From: JBOICV01 sp050740255
GTDB lineage: Bacteria; Pseudomonadota; Gammaproteobacteria; Nevskiales; JBOICV01
Length of the DNA: 63,874 bases
Reading direction: 5' to 3'
Assembly (NCBI GenBank): GCA_050740255.1
Contig: JBOICV010000110.1
Location: 1-63,874, forward strand
Shown here: one piece after another, positions 25,095-33,674 of the stretch
Layout of the letters: every line of letters starts with the position of its first letter
How positions within the stretch are numbered: the stretch's first letter is position 1
Program-made: the position numbers and the translations under genes
The notes under the pieces: generated by a model
Told to the model about the DNA's origin: nothing
The model's database searches: none
What the model saw: the letters and a program-made list of their open reading frames with translations, nothing else

Positions 25095-27350
25095 ATGAAC
25101 ACGCGCACACAGTTGGCCAGGCTTTGCGCCTTGGGTTTCTATCTCATGCTCGCCGGCTGTTCCAGCGACAGCAACCGCTCTGCCCGTGCCAGCGGCAGCG
25201 GCAATTCGCCCACGACCAGCGTCGGCCAGGCGCAATGCAGCGGCGATGAATGTATGACCAAGGGCGGTTTTTCCGCGCCGTTTTCGGAGCCGCTGGGTCC
25301 CAGTCAGATGCGTGCTGCCGCCAAACAGCAAACCGGCACGCCGCCCAATCCGCTGCGACCAATTCCGCAGGATGACCGCTGCCTGCGCGCGGCCGACGGC
25401 CGCCCCACCGAATGCAAACCCGCCGGCGCCAGCGTCGCCTTGCTCCACGATGGCCGCATCTTGTATTTCAACGCGCTGGAAGGTACCGAGGACGCCGAGT
25501 TCAGCATCTTCTTCGAAGCCGGCTCGGTGGTCACCAATGACCAGACGCGCGTGATGAGTTTCGGCAGCAATCGCGCGAGCTGGATCCGGCCCAGCCCGAT
25601 AGATGGCGGTGCCAATCCTGACGGCTACGACCACACGACGCTGCTGCCCGAGGGCACGATTGACACCGCCAATCACAGCACCAACAACGATGGCGCACTG
25701 TTCTGCGCCGACCTGGAGCAGCTCGCCGACGGCCGCATACTTGCGGTTGGTGGCACCGATTATTACTTTGAGCCGGGGATCAGCACACCCTTCCTTTATG
25801 GCGTGTCGGAATTGGAAGGCTTGCGCAACGCACGCGTGTTCAACCCGCAGGACAATTCCTGGAGCAAGACCGGCGATATGCATTACGGCCGCTGGTATCC
25901 GAGTCTGGTCACGCTGCCGAACGGCGACGTGCTGGTTGCCGGCGGCGTGACTAAATTATTGAAGCCGATTTATCCGGAGCGGCCCGAGACTTCCGGCCGC
26001 AACGTGGTGCAGACCGAGACTTACGATCTCGGCTGCGGTACTTGGACGGAGAACGGCGGCTTGGCTGAACGTTCGCTACCGCTTTATCCGCGCCTGCACC
26101 TGCTGCCGAACGGACAGGTGCTGTTCAACGGTGCGGGGCAAGCCTTTAATCCTTTCGGTCAGGCCTACGACCAGGCTTTGTGGAATATCGTCGCGGCCTA
26201 TGATCCGGCCACCAAGAGCTGGACCGATCTGGCCTATGCCGGTTTACCCCTGCGCCTGAACGAAGTGGGGCTGGAGCGGCTCGGTACGCTGCTGAATCCC
26301 ACCAGCGGCAGCCAGGCGGAGGACTTGCCGCATACGCTGGAAGGTCTGGTCGGCACGCTGACGGAAGACCCAACGGCCCTGCTCGCGCCCTTCGCGGAAA
26401 GCTTCAGCGGGGATCCACAGAGCGCGATCCTGAGTCTCATCGGCGCCGGCTTTCGCGGTTCGACCACTTCCTTGATGCTGCCGCTCAAGCCGCATCCCGA
26501 AACCGGCCGTTACGATCGCGCGCAATTCCTGACCGCCGGCGGTGTATTTGGTGCGGTTACGGTCAACAGCCCCGGCTCCTATATCACCACCGCATTGGCG
26601 CGCGTGGACACGGTGCTGATCAATGACGACGACAGCCTGCGTTACGAATCGCAAATGGTCGGTTCGCTGGCGACGCCGCGCTGGTTCGGTACCGCGCTGC
26701 TGCTGCCGACCGGGCAGGCGATGGTGTTCTCCGGCGCCGATCGCGACGAAGTGGTGCTGCCCGGCACCGGCGCGCCCATTCTGGTCAGCGAGTTGTTCGA
26801 CCCCGAGAGCGGTACTTTTCGGCAGATGGCGACGCAAGGCCAGCCGCGCACTTATCACAACACCGCCTTGCTCCTGCCTGATGGCCGTGTGCTGATCGGC
26901 GGTCATGCACCCATCAATACCGCCTACGGATTCTCAATTGACCTGCCCGGCCTGTCGCCGAATATGGGTCGCGATCCGAGTTTTGAGATTTACAGCCCGC
27001 CGTATATTTTCATGGACCGGCCAAGCATTGCCGGTGTCCCTGCCAGGCTGACGCCCGGCCAGAGCTTCAACGTCAGCACCAGCGACGCCAGCAAAATCGA
27101 GTCAGCGGTACTGATCCGCCGCACTTCGCTCACGCATCTGGTGGACGGCGATCAGCGCAGCGTTGAGCTGCCGATTCTGCGTCGTGCGGGTGCTAGCCTG
27201 GGTCTGCGCCTGCCGGCGGAGAAAGCCGTGGTGCCGCCGGGACCTTATATGCTGTTTATCAATCGGCGCCAGGGTGAGCAACTGGTGCCGTCCGTCTCGA
27301 TGCCGGTCATGGTGAATGGCGCGGATATCGCCTGTAGCGCAACGCCATAA
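25095..27350 (+). CDS. Copper-radical-oxidase-like lipoprotein (galactose/glyoxal oxidase family)
   Basis: A 751-residue lipoprotein (lipobox LAGC, Cys22) with a kelch-type beta-propeller and a C-terminal immunoglobulin-like DUF1929 domain (SPPYIFMDRPSI onward). By motif comparison with galactose and glyoxal oxidases, all active-site residues are present: Cys204 (LFCADL) for the thioether bond to Tyr268 (GRWYPS), axial Tyr587 and His588 (TYHNTALLLPDG), and His681 (THLVDGDQRSVEL). These enzymes oxidise primary alcohols or aldehydes with O2, giving H2O2, and need only copper. A region of about 130 residues (about 385-515) before the last propeller blades is larger than usual. It precedes a secreted partner gene by 7 bp. 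Substrate is unknown. Confidence 0.82.
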   Translation: MNTRTQLARLCALGFYLMLAGCSSDSNRSARASGSGNSPTTSVGQAQCSGDECMTKGGFSAPFSEPLGPSQMRAAAKQQTGTPPNPLRPIPQDDRCLRAADGRPTECKPAGASVALLHDGRILYFNALEGTEDAEFSIFFEAGSVVTNDQTRVMSFGSNRASWIRPSPIDGGANPDGYDHTTLLPEGTIDTANHSTNNDGALFCADLEQLADGRILAVGGTDYYFEPGISTPFLYGVSELEGLRNARVFNPQDNSWSKTGDMHYGRWYPSLVTLPNGDVLVAGGVTKLLKPIYPERPETSGRNVVQTETYDLGCGTWTENGGLAERSLPLYPRLHLLPNGQVLFNGAGQAFNPFGQAYDQALWNIVAAYDPATKSWTDLAYAGLPLRLNEVGLERLGTLLNPTSGSQAEDLPHTLEGLVGTLTEDPTALLAPFAESFSGDPQSAILSLIGAGFRGSTTSLMLPLKPHPETGRYDRAQFLTAGGVFGAVTVNSPGSYITTALARVDTVLINDDDSLRYESQMVGSLATPRWFGTALLLPTGQAMVFSGADRDEVVLPGTGAPILVSELFDPESGTFRQMATQGQPRTYHNTALLLPDGRVLIGGHAPINTAYGFSIDLPGLSPNMGRDPSFEIYSPPYIFMDRPSIAGVPARLTPGQSFNVSTSDASKIESAVLIRRTSLTHLVDGDQRSVELPILRRAGASLGLRLPAEKAVVPPGPYMLFINRRQGEQLVPSVSMPVMVNGADIACSATP

Positions 27351-27357
27351 AAGAGTA

Positions 27358-28374
27358 ATGCTGCGGCTCGCCTGGGCCGGCGCCTGCGGGTTGGCGCTGG
27401 CCATAACGCCAGTATTGGCCCACGCCCCCACGGCCAGTGCCGTGCGGACCACGCTGAACCCGCTGCCCGAAACTCTGGCGGCGCTGCGCGTGCAATTGCA
27501 TGAAACGCTGGCGGCACAATTAGTGATCGAGAATCCCACCGGCACAGCCCTCGAAATTCTGGACGCGCAAGGCCGGTCTTTTCTGAGAATCGGGCCGGAT
27601 GGAGTGCGGGCCGACATGGCGGCGCTCGCCTGGTATCAGAGCTTCGTGCCGGGCGGCGTGCCGGCGCCGCTAGCAATCGCGGACGGTGCAGCCAAACCGC
27701 GCTGGGTGCAGGTGCGGCACGCATCGAGCTGGGGCTGGTTCGATCCGAGATTGCGCGCTGAGCAAATCCAACTGACCGATGCCCAGCGCAAGGCCGTGGA
27801 AAGCAAGACGCTGGGGGTCTGGCGCATTCCGGTGCGCTACGGTGACGTGCACACAGAGCTGAGCGGCGAGTTTGTGTACGAGCCGCCATTGCCCGGCGGT
27901 TTTGAATCACGCCTGACCTCCGCGCCGGAACTCACACCCGGCCTGCGGGTGCGGCTGGTGCCCGGAGCGCCACCGGCACTGCTGCTGGAGAACAACAGCG
28001 CGCGCTCCGTTACGGTGATCGGCGCAGGCGGCGAGCCCATGCTGCGTTTCAAGCAGGATCGTATTTACGCCAATCTGCGCAGCCCCAGTTGGCGCGCAAG
28101 TGGCCGCAGTTTCAATACCGCTTCCGCGCAAGCTGAGGCGGCAACCAGTGAAGTGCTATGGACGCTGGTCGGTCGAGCGACACGCTATTCCTGGCTGGAG
28201 CCGCGTGCGGGCAGTCCGCAGCGGCGCCCGTCAGGAGAGGTGATGCGCGCCGGGCAACGCCGCGAGCTGCACCGCTGGAAAATTCCGGTGTTGATTGATC
28301 AGCAGCCGGTTTCGATCGAAGGGGTGGTGGAATGGGTGCCGGCGCCGTCCCGTAAAGAGCAGGACGCGCATTAA
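27358..28374 (+). CDS. Secreted protein with two tandem internal repeats
   Basis: A 338-residue protein with a signal peptide (ACGLALAITPVLAHA). It consists of two homologous halves of about 150 residues. In each, an opening strand (LVIENPTG against LLLENNSA) leads to a GxxxLRI/LRF segment, then W-[FL]-[DE]-P-R (GWFDPRL against SWLEPRA), then W[RK]IPV and a closing EFVYEPP or VEWVPAP. The second motif resembles the WHDHR-IPL pattern of uncharacterised actinobacterial membrane proteins. It starts 7 bp after the copper oxidase stop and is very likely co-transcribed. A role in the oxidase's assembly, copper supply or substrate handling is inference. Confidence 0.75.
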   Translation: MLRLAWAGACGLALAITPVLAHAPTASAVRTTLNPLPETLAALRVQLHETLAAQLVIENPTGTALEILDAQGRSFLRIGPDGVRADMAALAWYQSFVPGGVPAPLAIADGAAKPRWVQVRHASSWGWFDPRLRAEQIQLTDAQRKAVESKTLGVWRIPVRYGDVHTELSGEFVYEPPLPGGFESRLTSAPELTPGLRVRLVPGAPPALLLENNSARSVTVIGAGGEPMLRFKQDRIYANLRSPSWRASGRSFNTASAQAEAATSEVLWTLVGRATRYSWLEPRAGSPQRRPSGEVMRAGQRRELHRWKIPVLIDQQPVSIEGVVEWVPAPSRKEQDAH

Positions 28375-28388
28375 GGAACCTCTGATCA

Positions 28389-28455
28389 AGCCCATCGCGC
28401 GCAAGGCGCGCTCCTACAGGGGCATGATTTTGTAGGAGCGGGCCTGGCCGCGATT
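28389..28455. repeat. Palindromic repeats, family C, in a convergent gap
   Basis: GCGCGCAAGGCGCGC-tcctaca and TGTAGGAGCGGGCCTGGCCGCGA lie back to back between the convergent stops at 28374 and 28483. The TGTAGGAGCGGCTT-AGCCGCGA type recurs at 49143 and 63842. Confidence 0.75.
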
Positions 28456-28482
28456 TTGTAGGGCTGGGTTAATCAGGCTTGC

Positions 28483-29028
28483 CTAACTGCGCCAGATCAC
28501 GTCTTCGACGCCGCGCTGCGCATTCTCGTAGCGCGCCATCGTGAAAAGCAGATCGCTCAGCCGGTTGATATAGGCCAATACCTCCGCCCGCAAGCTCTCG
28601 GCCTGATGCAAGCTTTGCAGGCTACGCTCGGCACGCCGGCACACGCAGCGCGCCAGATGCAGTTGCGCCGCGCCGGGTGTGCCACCGGGCAGGATGAAGT
28701 TTTTCAGCCGCGGCAGCTTCGTATCCAGCTCGTCAATCTGTTTTTCCAAGGCTGTGACCTGTTCCGCGATCACGCGCGGAATGCTCATATTGATCGCTTC
28801 CGGCTTCGGCACCGCGATCTCGGAGCCGAGTACGAACAACTGCTGCTGCAGCGCCAGCAGCCATTCTGGCAGCGGCGCCGCGAGTCCAACCGCACGCGCG
28901 ACGCCCAGCAGGCTGTTCAACTCGTCGATTTCGCCGTAGGCGGCGAGCCGCGGATGATCTTTGGCCACCCGCCCGACGCTGAGCAGCTGTGTGCTGCCGC
29001 CGTCACCGCCACGGGTATAAATCTTCAT
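28483..29028 (-). CDS. PduO-type cob(I)alamin adenosyltransferase
   Basis: A 181-residue ATP:cob(I)alamin adenosyltransferase. It has the N-terminal ATP loop YTRGGDGGSTQL (the TKTGDxGxT motif), YGEIDELNSLLGVARA, and the Arg-rich RCVCRRAERSL helix with the active-site R and E. It converts cob(I)alamin to adenosylcobalamin, the ligand of the upstream riboswitch class. Its start overlaps the gspB stop by four bases, so it is translationally coupled to a secretion operon, but its function goes with the BtuBFCD importer 3.5 kb away. Confidence 0.93.
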   Translation of the reverse strand: MKIYTRGGDGGSTQLLSVGRVAKDHPRLAAYGEIDELNSLLGVARAVGLAAPLPEWLLALQQQLFVLGSEIAVPKPEAINMSIPRVIAEQVTALEKQIDELDTKLPRLKNFILPGGTPGAAQLHLARCVCRRAERSLQSLHQAESLRAEVLAYINRLSDLLFTMARYENAQRGVEDVIWRS

Positions 29029-29798
29029 CGCGGCACCGGCAGCAGGAAATCCGTGCCGCGGTAACGCAAGACCACGCTGTCGGGCAGGATTTGCACCACC
29101 TCCGGCCCTTCGGCCAACTGGTCGCCCTGGCGATATTTCTTGCCGTTGATCATCACAAAGCCGCGGCCCGGCGTACTGCTGTAGACGTGCGCATTCATAT
29201 CGAGCTGGGCGATGCCGGCGCGGATGTTTTCCGGCAGGCCGTTGTAGGACGGCAAGTCCTGCACCAGCGGCTCTTCGGGCGGAAGCTCAGGTGTGCTTGG
29301 GCCGATTTCCTCAATCGGAGCTTCTTCTCCCGGCATTTGCTCTAGGGCCGGCAGATCTTCGGGTGCTACTTCTTCTACCGGCGCCGGTGGCGTGCTTTCC
29401 GGCGCCAAAGGCTGCTCGCTAATCTCGCTGACCGGGGGCTGCGCGGGTGGCGTCGCCGGCTTCGGTATCTCCACTTCGACGGGCCCCTGCGGCGTTTGCA
29501 CTTCTACACGCTGGGTTGGTAACGGCGTCGGTGGTGGTTCGATGGGCGCTGCTGTGGGTGCCTGCGGGGTAACAGCCGGTGCGGCCGCCAGCGTGGCGGG
29601 CTCGGCATCCGCTTGCGTGCGCCACCACCAAAACAAGCCCACGCCGAGCACCACGACCGCGGCGATTGCCACTGTCCACCATGGCAGCAAACCGCGCGGC
29701 GCCGAATATGTTGGCGCTGCCGAGATGCGCAAAGCCGGCACCTGGCCCAGATTGCGCTCGCGCTCGGCTTTGCGTAAGGCGTCGAGGATGAAGGACAT
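29025..29798 (-). CDS. gspB: GspB-like general secretion pathway protein
   Basis: A 257-residue protein. It has the conserved N-terminus MSFILDALRKAERERNLGQ, one transmembrane helix (WTVAIAAVVVLGVGLFWWW), a Pro/Glu-rich periplasmic linker of about 110 residues, and the C-terminal GspB domain (VHVYSSTPGRGFVMINGKKY to the end). With GspA it helps the GspD secretin assemble through the peptidoglycan. The start overlaps the gspA stop as ATGA. No other type II genes are in the window. Confidence 0.9.
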   Translation of the reverse strand: MSFILDALRKAERERNLGQVPALRISAAPTYSAPRGLLPWWTVAIAAVVVLGVGLFWWWRTQADAEPATLAAAPAVTPQAPTAAPIEPPPTPLPTQRVEVQTPQGPVEVEIPKPATPPAQPPVSEISEQPLAPESTPPAPVEEVAPEDLPALEQMPGEEAPIEEIGPSTPELPPEEPLVQDLPSYNGLPENIRAGIAQLDMNAHVYSSTPGRGFVMINGKKYRQGDQLAEGPEVVQILPDSVVLRYRGTDFLLPVPR

Positions 29799-31384
29799 CA
29801 GCGCGCCTCTTGGCCGGTCAGCGAGGGCGTGCCGGCCGCCTGCTCATAAGCGGCGAGACGCAAGAGCGTGCGCGCACCGACCACACCGTCCGCCGAAAGA
29901 CCGCGCGATAACTGAAAGCGCTTGACCCAGTCGCCCATTTTTTCGCCGTAAATCACCGGCGGATCGGCGAAGAAAGGATCTTCGCCGGTGGCTGCTTTCA
30001 GGCGCGCGTACAACCAGCGGATCTCGTTAGTGCCGGCGCCGGGGCCTATCACTTCGGTGCTGATCGGCGAGCGCCACAGCAGCAGATAGTCGCCGTCCCA
30101 GGCCGCGTCGAGCTCGGTCAAGCGTTGCGTGATCACGCCGCTGGCCGCTTCGATTTGCGCCTGGTCGCCATCCAGCGCGCGCAACACCGCGGCGCCCTCC
30201 TTGAATTTGAGCACGACCGGGAGGTTGTATCCGCGAATCTCGGTCCAGCCGCCGCGGCCTTCCAGACAGCGCAGTCCTTGTTTGCGCAGCGCAGCGCAAC
30301 TGCCCGCTTTTTCAGGCGGCAATTGCCATCGCGCCGCCAGCGCCGGCAAGGCGAGCTCGGTGCTGGCGAATAGCACAGGCGCGGGCGGTGGTGACGGTAT
30401 TGGCTCAGGCGGCGGTGCGGGCGCAGCCACCACCACGGGTGGCGGCGGCGCGACGGCCGGCGGCCCGCTATAGCGCTGCAGCGCGAATACCACAGTGCCC
30501 ACGATGACCGCGGCGAACCCCGCCGCGCCCCAGAACCAGGCCTGATACTCGCCCCCGAAGCTGCGCAGACGCGAAGTCTTGTCCATCACTTCTTTCGCGG
30601 CGCGAGCGACGGTCTCGCGGTCCACTTGGCGCTTGTTCTGGGTGTATGTACCGAGCAGCGCGCGGTCGCATATCACATTGATCAGGCGCGGCACGCCCAG
30701 GGTGTGGCCGTAAATCGCGCGCACGGCGGACGGCTCAAACAAATCCGGATGTCCGCCCGCAACCTGGATGCGGTGCGTGATGTAGGCCGCGGTCTGTGCC
30801 CGGTCAAGCGGCAGCAGGTGATAGCGTGCAGTGATGCGTTGCGCGAGCTGACGCAGATCCTCGCGCGCCAGCAGGGCGCGCAGCTCGGGCTGGCCGATCA
30901 GCATGATGCGCAGCAGTTTGTCCCGTTCGGTTTCCAGATTGGTGAGCAGCCGCACCTGCTCCAAGAGATCGCGCGAAAGGTTTTGCGCCTCATCAATAAT
31001 CAGCACCGTGCGCCGGCCCGCGGCGTGCGTCTTGAGCAGATGCGCGTTGAGTGCATCCACCAGCGGCTTGAGCGTGGTGACGTCTTTGGGATACTCGATG
31101 CGCAGCTCGTCGCAAACCGACTGCATGAATTCGACCGCGGTCAGGCGCGGGTTGAGAATCAGCGCGACATCCACTTTCGGAATGTCCTGCTTGAGCAGGG
31201 TGCGGATCAGCGTGGTCTTGCCGGTGCCGACTTCGCCGGTAAGCTGCACAAAGCCGCCGTCTTCGCCGGTGCCGTACAGCAGGTGGCCGAGCGCCTCCTC
31301 GTGACGAGGGCTCATGAACACATAGGTGGGGTCCGGGGTGATCGAAAACGGATTATCCCGGAGGCCGAAATACTGGGCGTACAT
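29798..31384 (-). CDS. gspA: GspA/ExeA-like AAA ATPase with peptidoglycan-binding domain
   Basis: A 528-residue inner-membrane protein. It has an AAA ATPase domain with Walker A GEVGTGKTTL (residues 50-59), Walker B VLIIDEAQNL, a transmembrane helix near 285-300 (FWGAAGFAAVIVGTVVFAL), and a Pro-rich linker. A C-terminal peptidoglycan-binding region ends in LSADGVVGARTLLRLAAY. It works with GspB to place the type II secretin in the cell wall. The N-terminus YFGLRDNPFSITPDP is typical of ExeA proteins. Confidence 0.92.
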   Translation of the reverse strand: MYAQYFGLRDNPFSITPDPTYVFMSPRHEEALGHLLYGTGEDGGFVQLTGEVGTGKTTLIRTLLKQDIPKVDVALILNPRLTAVEFMQSVCDELRIEYPKDVTTLKPLVDALNAHLLKTHAAGRRTVLIIDEAQNLSRDLLEQVRLLTNLETERDKLLRIMLIGQPELRALLAREDLRQLAQRITARYHLLPLDRAQTAAYITHRIQVAGGHPDLFEPSAVRAIYGHTLGVPRLINVICDRALLGTYTQNKRQVDRETVARAAKEVMDKTSRLRSFGGEYQAWFWGAAGFAAVIVGTVVFALQRYSGPPAVAPPPPVVVAAPAPPPEPIPSPPPAPVLFASTELALPALAARWQLPPEKAGSCAALRKQGLRCLEGRGGWTEIRGYNLPVVLKFKEGAAVLRALDGDQAQIEAASGVITQRLTELDAAWDGDYLLLWRSPISTEVIGPGAGTNEIRWLYARLKAATGEDPFFADPPVIYGEKMGDWVKRFQLSRGLSADGVVGARTLLRLAAYEQAAGTPSLTGQEAR

Positions 31385-31506
31385 GCAGGACTGGCGGAGG
31401 CTCCTTGGTCATTATACGCAGCCGGGGCGATACGGGCGGTTTACCTCCATTTCCCTATAAAATACCCGCGGCGCTGGGGCGCAGTGGCTAACATCAAGGA
31501 TTAACA

Positions 31507-32532
31507 ATGGAAATTCTCGGCGTGGACATCGGTTTCGGCTTTACCAAAGCCACCAATGGCCGCGATGTACGCATCTTCAAGTCGGTGATCGGTGAGGCCA
31601 CCGACATGCAATTCCAAGAGCACCTGCTAAAGGCCGCCAACGGCGAAGGGCCAACGCTGCACGTCGCGCTGGACGACAAGACCTATTTCATCGGCGAGCT
31701 GGCCGAAAAGCAGTCCAGCGTGCGCTCCTATACTCTGGATCAGGCGCAGCTCATCGCCCGCTTTGCCAAAACGCTCGCGCTCACCGCCATCGCCAATCTG
31801 GCCAAACCCGGCGAGCCCATCCGCCTTGTCACCGGCCTGCCGATCAATTACTACCGCCGCCACAAGGACGAGCTCACTGGTCTGCTGGAAGGTCAGCACC
31901 AGATCACGCTCATCGCGGCCGGCAACGAACGCACCGATTGCACCGTGTTCATCGACAAGGTGCGCGTGATTCCGCAGCCTTTCGGCAGCGTGTTCAATCT
32001 CATGCTCAACGATATCGGCCGCATCAGCGACCGCACTTATGCGGAGCAGAAAATCGGCGTGATTGACGTCGGTTTCCGCACCGCGGACTACACGGTCTGC
32101 GACCGCACGCAGTATTCCGAGCGCGGCAGCCAGACTTCCGACGCCGGCATGTCGCAGGCTTATAAGGTGATCGCGCACGGCTTGCAGGAAAAAAGCGGCA
32201 TCAATGTGGAGCTGTACCGCCTGTACGAAGCCATCGAGCAGAGCGCGATCAAGATTCACGGCAAGAACTACGGCCTGCGCCGCATCACCGAACTGGCTTA
32301 CGGCCAGCTCGCCTCAACCATCGCGTCGGACGTGAACCGTCTGTGGTCGGACGACTGGGATATTGACCGCATCGTCGTCACCGGTGGCGGCGGCGCGGCC
32401 TTGCTGCCTTATCTGCAGCCGCTACTGCAAGGTGAACTGGTCGCTGCGGAAGGCGCCGACGACGCGCGGCTCAACAACGTGCGCGGCTACCGCAAGTACG
32501 GCGCGCATTTGTGGGAGCGGCCTGCTGCCTAG
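31507..32532 (+). CDS. ParM/Alp7A-like actin family protein
   Basis: A 341-residue actin-fold ATPase of the ParM/StbA (ALP_N) class. It has an N-terminal phosphate loop LGVDIGFGFTKA, a second phosphate motif GVIDVGFRTADYT near residue 186, and an adenosine motif VVTGGGGAALLPY near 295. Plasmid ParM proteins form filaments that separate replicons with a ParR adaptor and a parC site. Here the gene is flanked by housekeeping genes and no ParR-like gene or iteron array is visible. AAGGA lies seven bases before the ATG. A chromosomal role, perhaps in cell shape or envelope assembly, is open. Confidence 0.85.
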   Translation: MEILGVDIGFGFTKATNGRDVRIFKSVIGEATDMQFQEHLLKAANGEGPTLHVALDDKTYFIGELAEKQSSVRSYTLDQAQLIARFAKTLALTAIANLAKPGEPIRLVTGLPINYYRRHKDELTGLLEGQHQITLIAAGNERTDCTVFIDKVRVIPQPFGSVFNLMLNDIGRISDRTYAEQKIGVIDVGFRTADYTVCDRTQYSERGSQTSDAGMSQAYKVIAHGLQEKSGINVELYRLYEAIEQSAIKIHGKNYGLRRITELAYGQLASTIASDVNRLWSDDWDIDRIVVTGGGGAALLPYLQPLLQGELVAAEGADDARLNNVRGYRKYGAHLWERPAA

Positions 32533-32645
32533 GCGGATGTCGTAGGCCTTGTCGTAACTCCTAAACCACGTTCAGCGGCCATTCAGCCGGCCTCCTTTAC
32601 CGTGTAGCCATCCCACCAGGGATGTGCCGCACACAGGAGGCTGTC

Positions 32646-33200
32646 ATGTACAAGTACGCAATCATTGCTGGCTTGAGTACGGCACTCGCCGTGCCGGGAG
32701 CCGGCGCTTACACCGACTATTCCGACTATCCCGATTCCTACGAACACCAGACCTACGCCAAAGTAACGCGCGTGGAGCCGATTCGCGTGCGCCGCGATAT
32801 TTCCACCCCGCGCCAAGAGTGCTGGCAGGAACCGGTGACCACCCAACGCAGACACGTGGAGGGCCCGGGCACCACCGCGCGCACCGTGGTCGGTGCGTTG
32901 ATCGGCGCGGGTCTCGGCTATGGCCTTGGACGGCGTCACCGCGACGGCGACTATCTGACTGCAGCCGGCGGTCTGGCCGGCGCCGCCATCGGCGCCAATA
33001 GCGCCGCCCGCGACACGCGCGTGGTGAATGAAACCGAGTATGTGAACCAATGCCGCACGGTGCATGAAACGCGCACCGAGGAGCGGATAGACGGCTACGA
33101 CGTGACCTATCGTTACGACGGGCAGACCTACACCACGCGCATGCCCTATGACCCGGGCGAGCGCATTCCGGTGCGGGTTTCAGTCACGCCGGTGAACTGA
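32646..33200 (+). CDS. Glycine-zipper 2TM-domain envelope protein
   Basis: A 184-residue exported protein with a short signal peptide (AIIAGLSTALAVPGAGA) and a Tyr/Asp-rich stretch. A glycine-zipper hairpin (TVVGALIGAGLGYGLG, then AAGGLAGAAIGANSAA) resembles the Rickettsia 17-kDa antigen family. A C-terminal beta-rich tail with paired Cys (CWQEP and QCRTVHE) follows. The ATG at 32646 is chosen because AGGAGG lies five bases upstream; an in-frame start at 32622 precedes that ribosome site. Homologues are outer-membrane or periplasmic, with no clear function. Confidence 0.85.
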   Translation: MYKYAIIAGLSTALAVPGAGAYTDYSDYPDSYEHQTYAKVTRVEPIRVRRDISTPRQECWQEPVTTQRRHVEGPGTTARTVVGALIGAGLGYGLGRRHRDGDYLTAAGGLAGAAIGANSAARDTRVVNETEYVNQCRTVHETRTEERIDGYDVTYRYDGQTYTTRMPYDPGERIPVRVSVTPVN

Positions 33201-33230
33201 GCCTTACCCCCGCGGCCTATACTAAAAGTC

Positions 33231-33674
33231 ATGACCCCCATGCGTGCGATTTCTTTGCTGTGCATCGCGCTGTTTGCCGTCGCGTTGGCCGCGCCGGCCG
33301 GGGCGGAGCCCGCGCGGCATGAGGGTGCGAACGGTTCCGACCCTTTCATTTTGTTGGTGAAGAAGGAAAACGGGGAGCGGGGACGGCAGGACAGTCGGCG
33401 CGAAGAGCGTCGTGGCCCAGAGCGAGAAAACCGCGGTGATCGAGGGTTTGAACAGCGCGGCGGTGACGGCGAACGCGAGGACCGTGCGAACCACGGCCAC
33501 AGTGGATACGGCCGAACGATCTCACCCAGTGAAGCCGCGCAGCGCGCGCAACGGCGCAACCCTGGCCGCGTACTCGGCGTGCGGCGGCAACCGGGGGATG
33601 AAGGCTATTCGGTAAATGTGCTGGATGAGCGCGGCCGCCTGCGCGTGATCCGTGTCCCGGCGGAGGACGAGTGA
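33231..33674 (+). CDS. Small periplasmic protein with PepSY-like C-terminus
   Basis: A 147-residue exported protein (signal peptide ends near APAGAEPA). The middle, about residues 45-95, is a highly charged Arg/Glu/Asp/Gly-rich linker. The C-terminus (AQRNPGRVLGVRRQPGD, then YSVNVLDERGRLRVIRVP) has the beta-hairpin pattern of a PepSY domain. The stop overlaps the GTG start of the response regulator, a common arrangement for PepSY proteins that act with two-component systems. Confidence 0.7.
   Translation: MTPMRAISLLCIALFAVALAAPAGAEPARHEGANGSDPFILLVKKENGERGRQDSRREERRGPERENRGDRGFEQRGGDGEREDRANHGHSGYGRTISPSEAAQRAQRRNPGRVLGVRRQPGDEGYSVNVLDERGRLRVIRVPAEDE

Noticed and set aside
31385..31506. A parC-like centromere upstream of the ParM-like gene
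   Set aside because: The gap has no iterated direct repeats. It shows only a TATAAA/TATAAT-like A+T segment, which more likely belongs to promoters of the two divergent genes.
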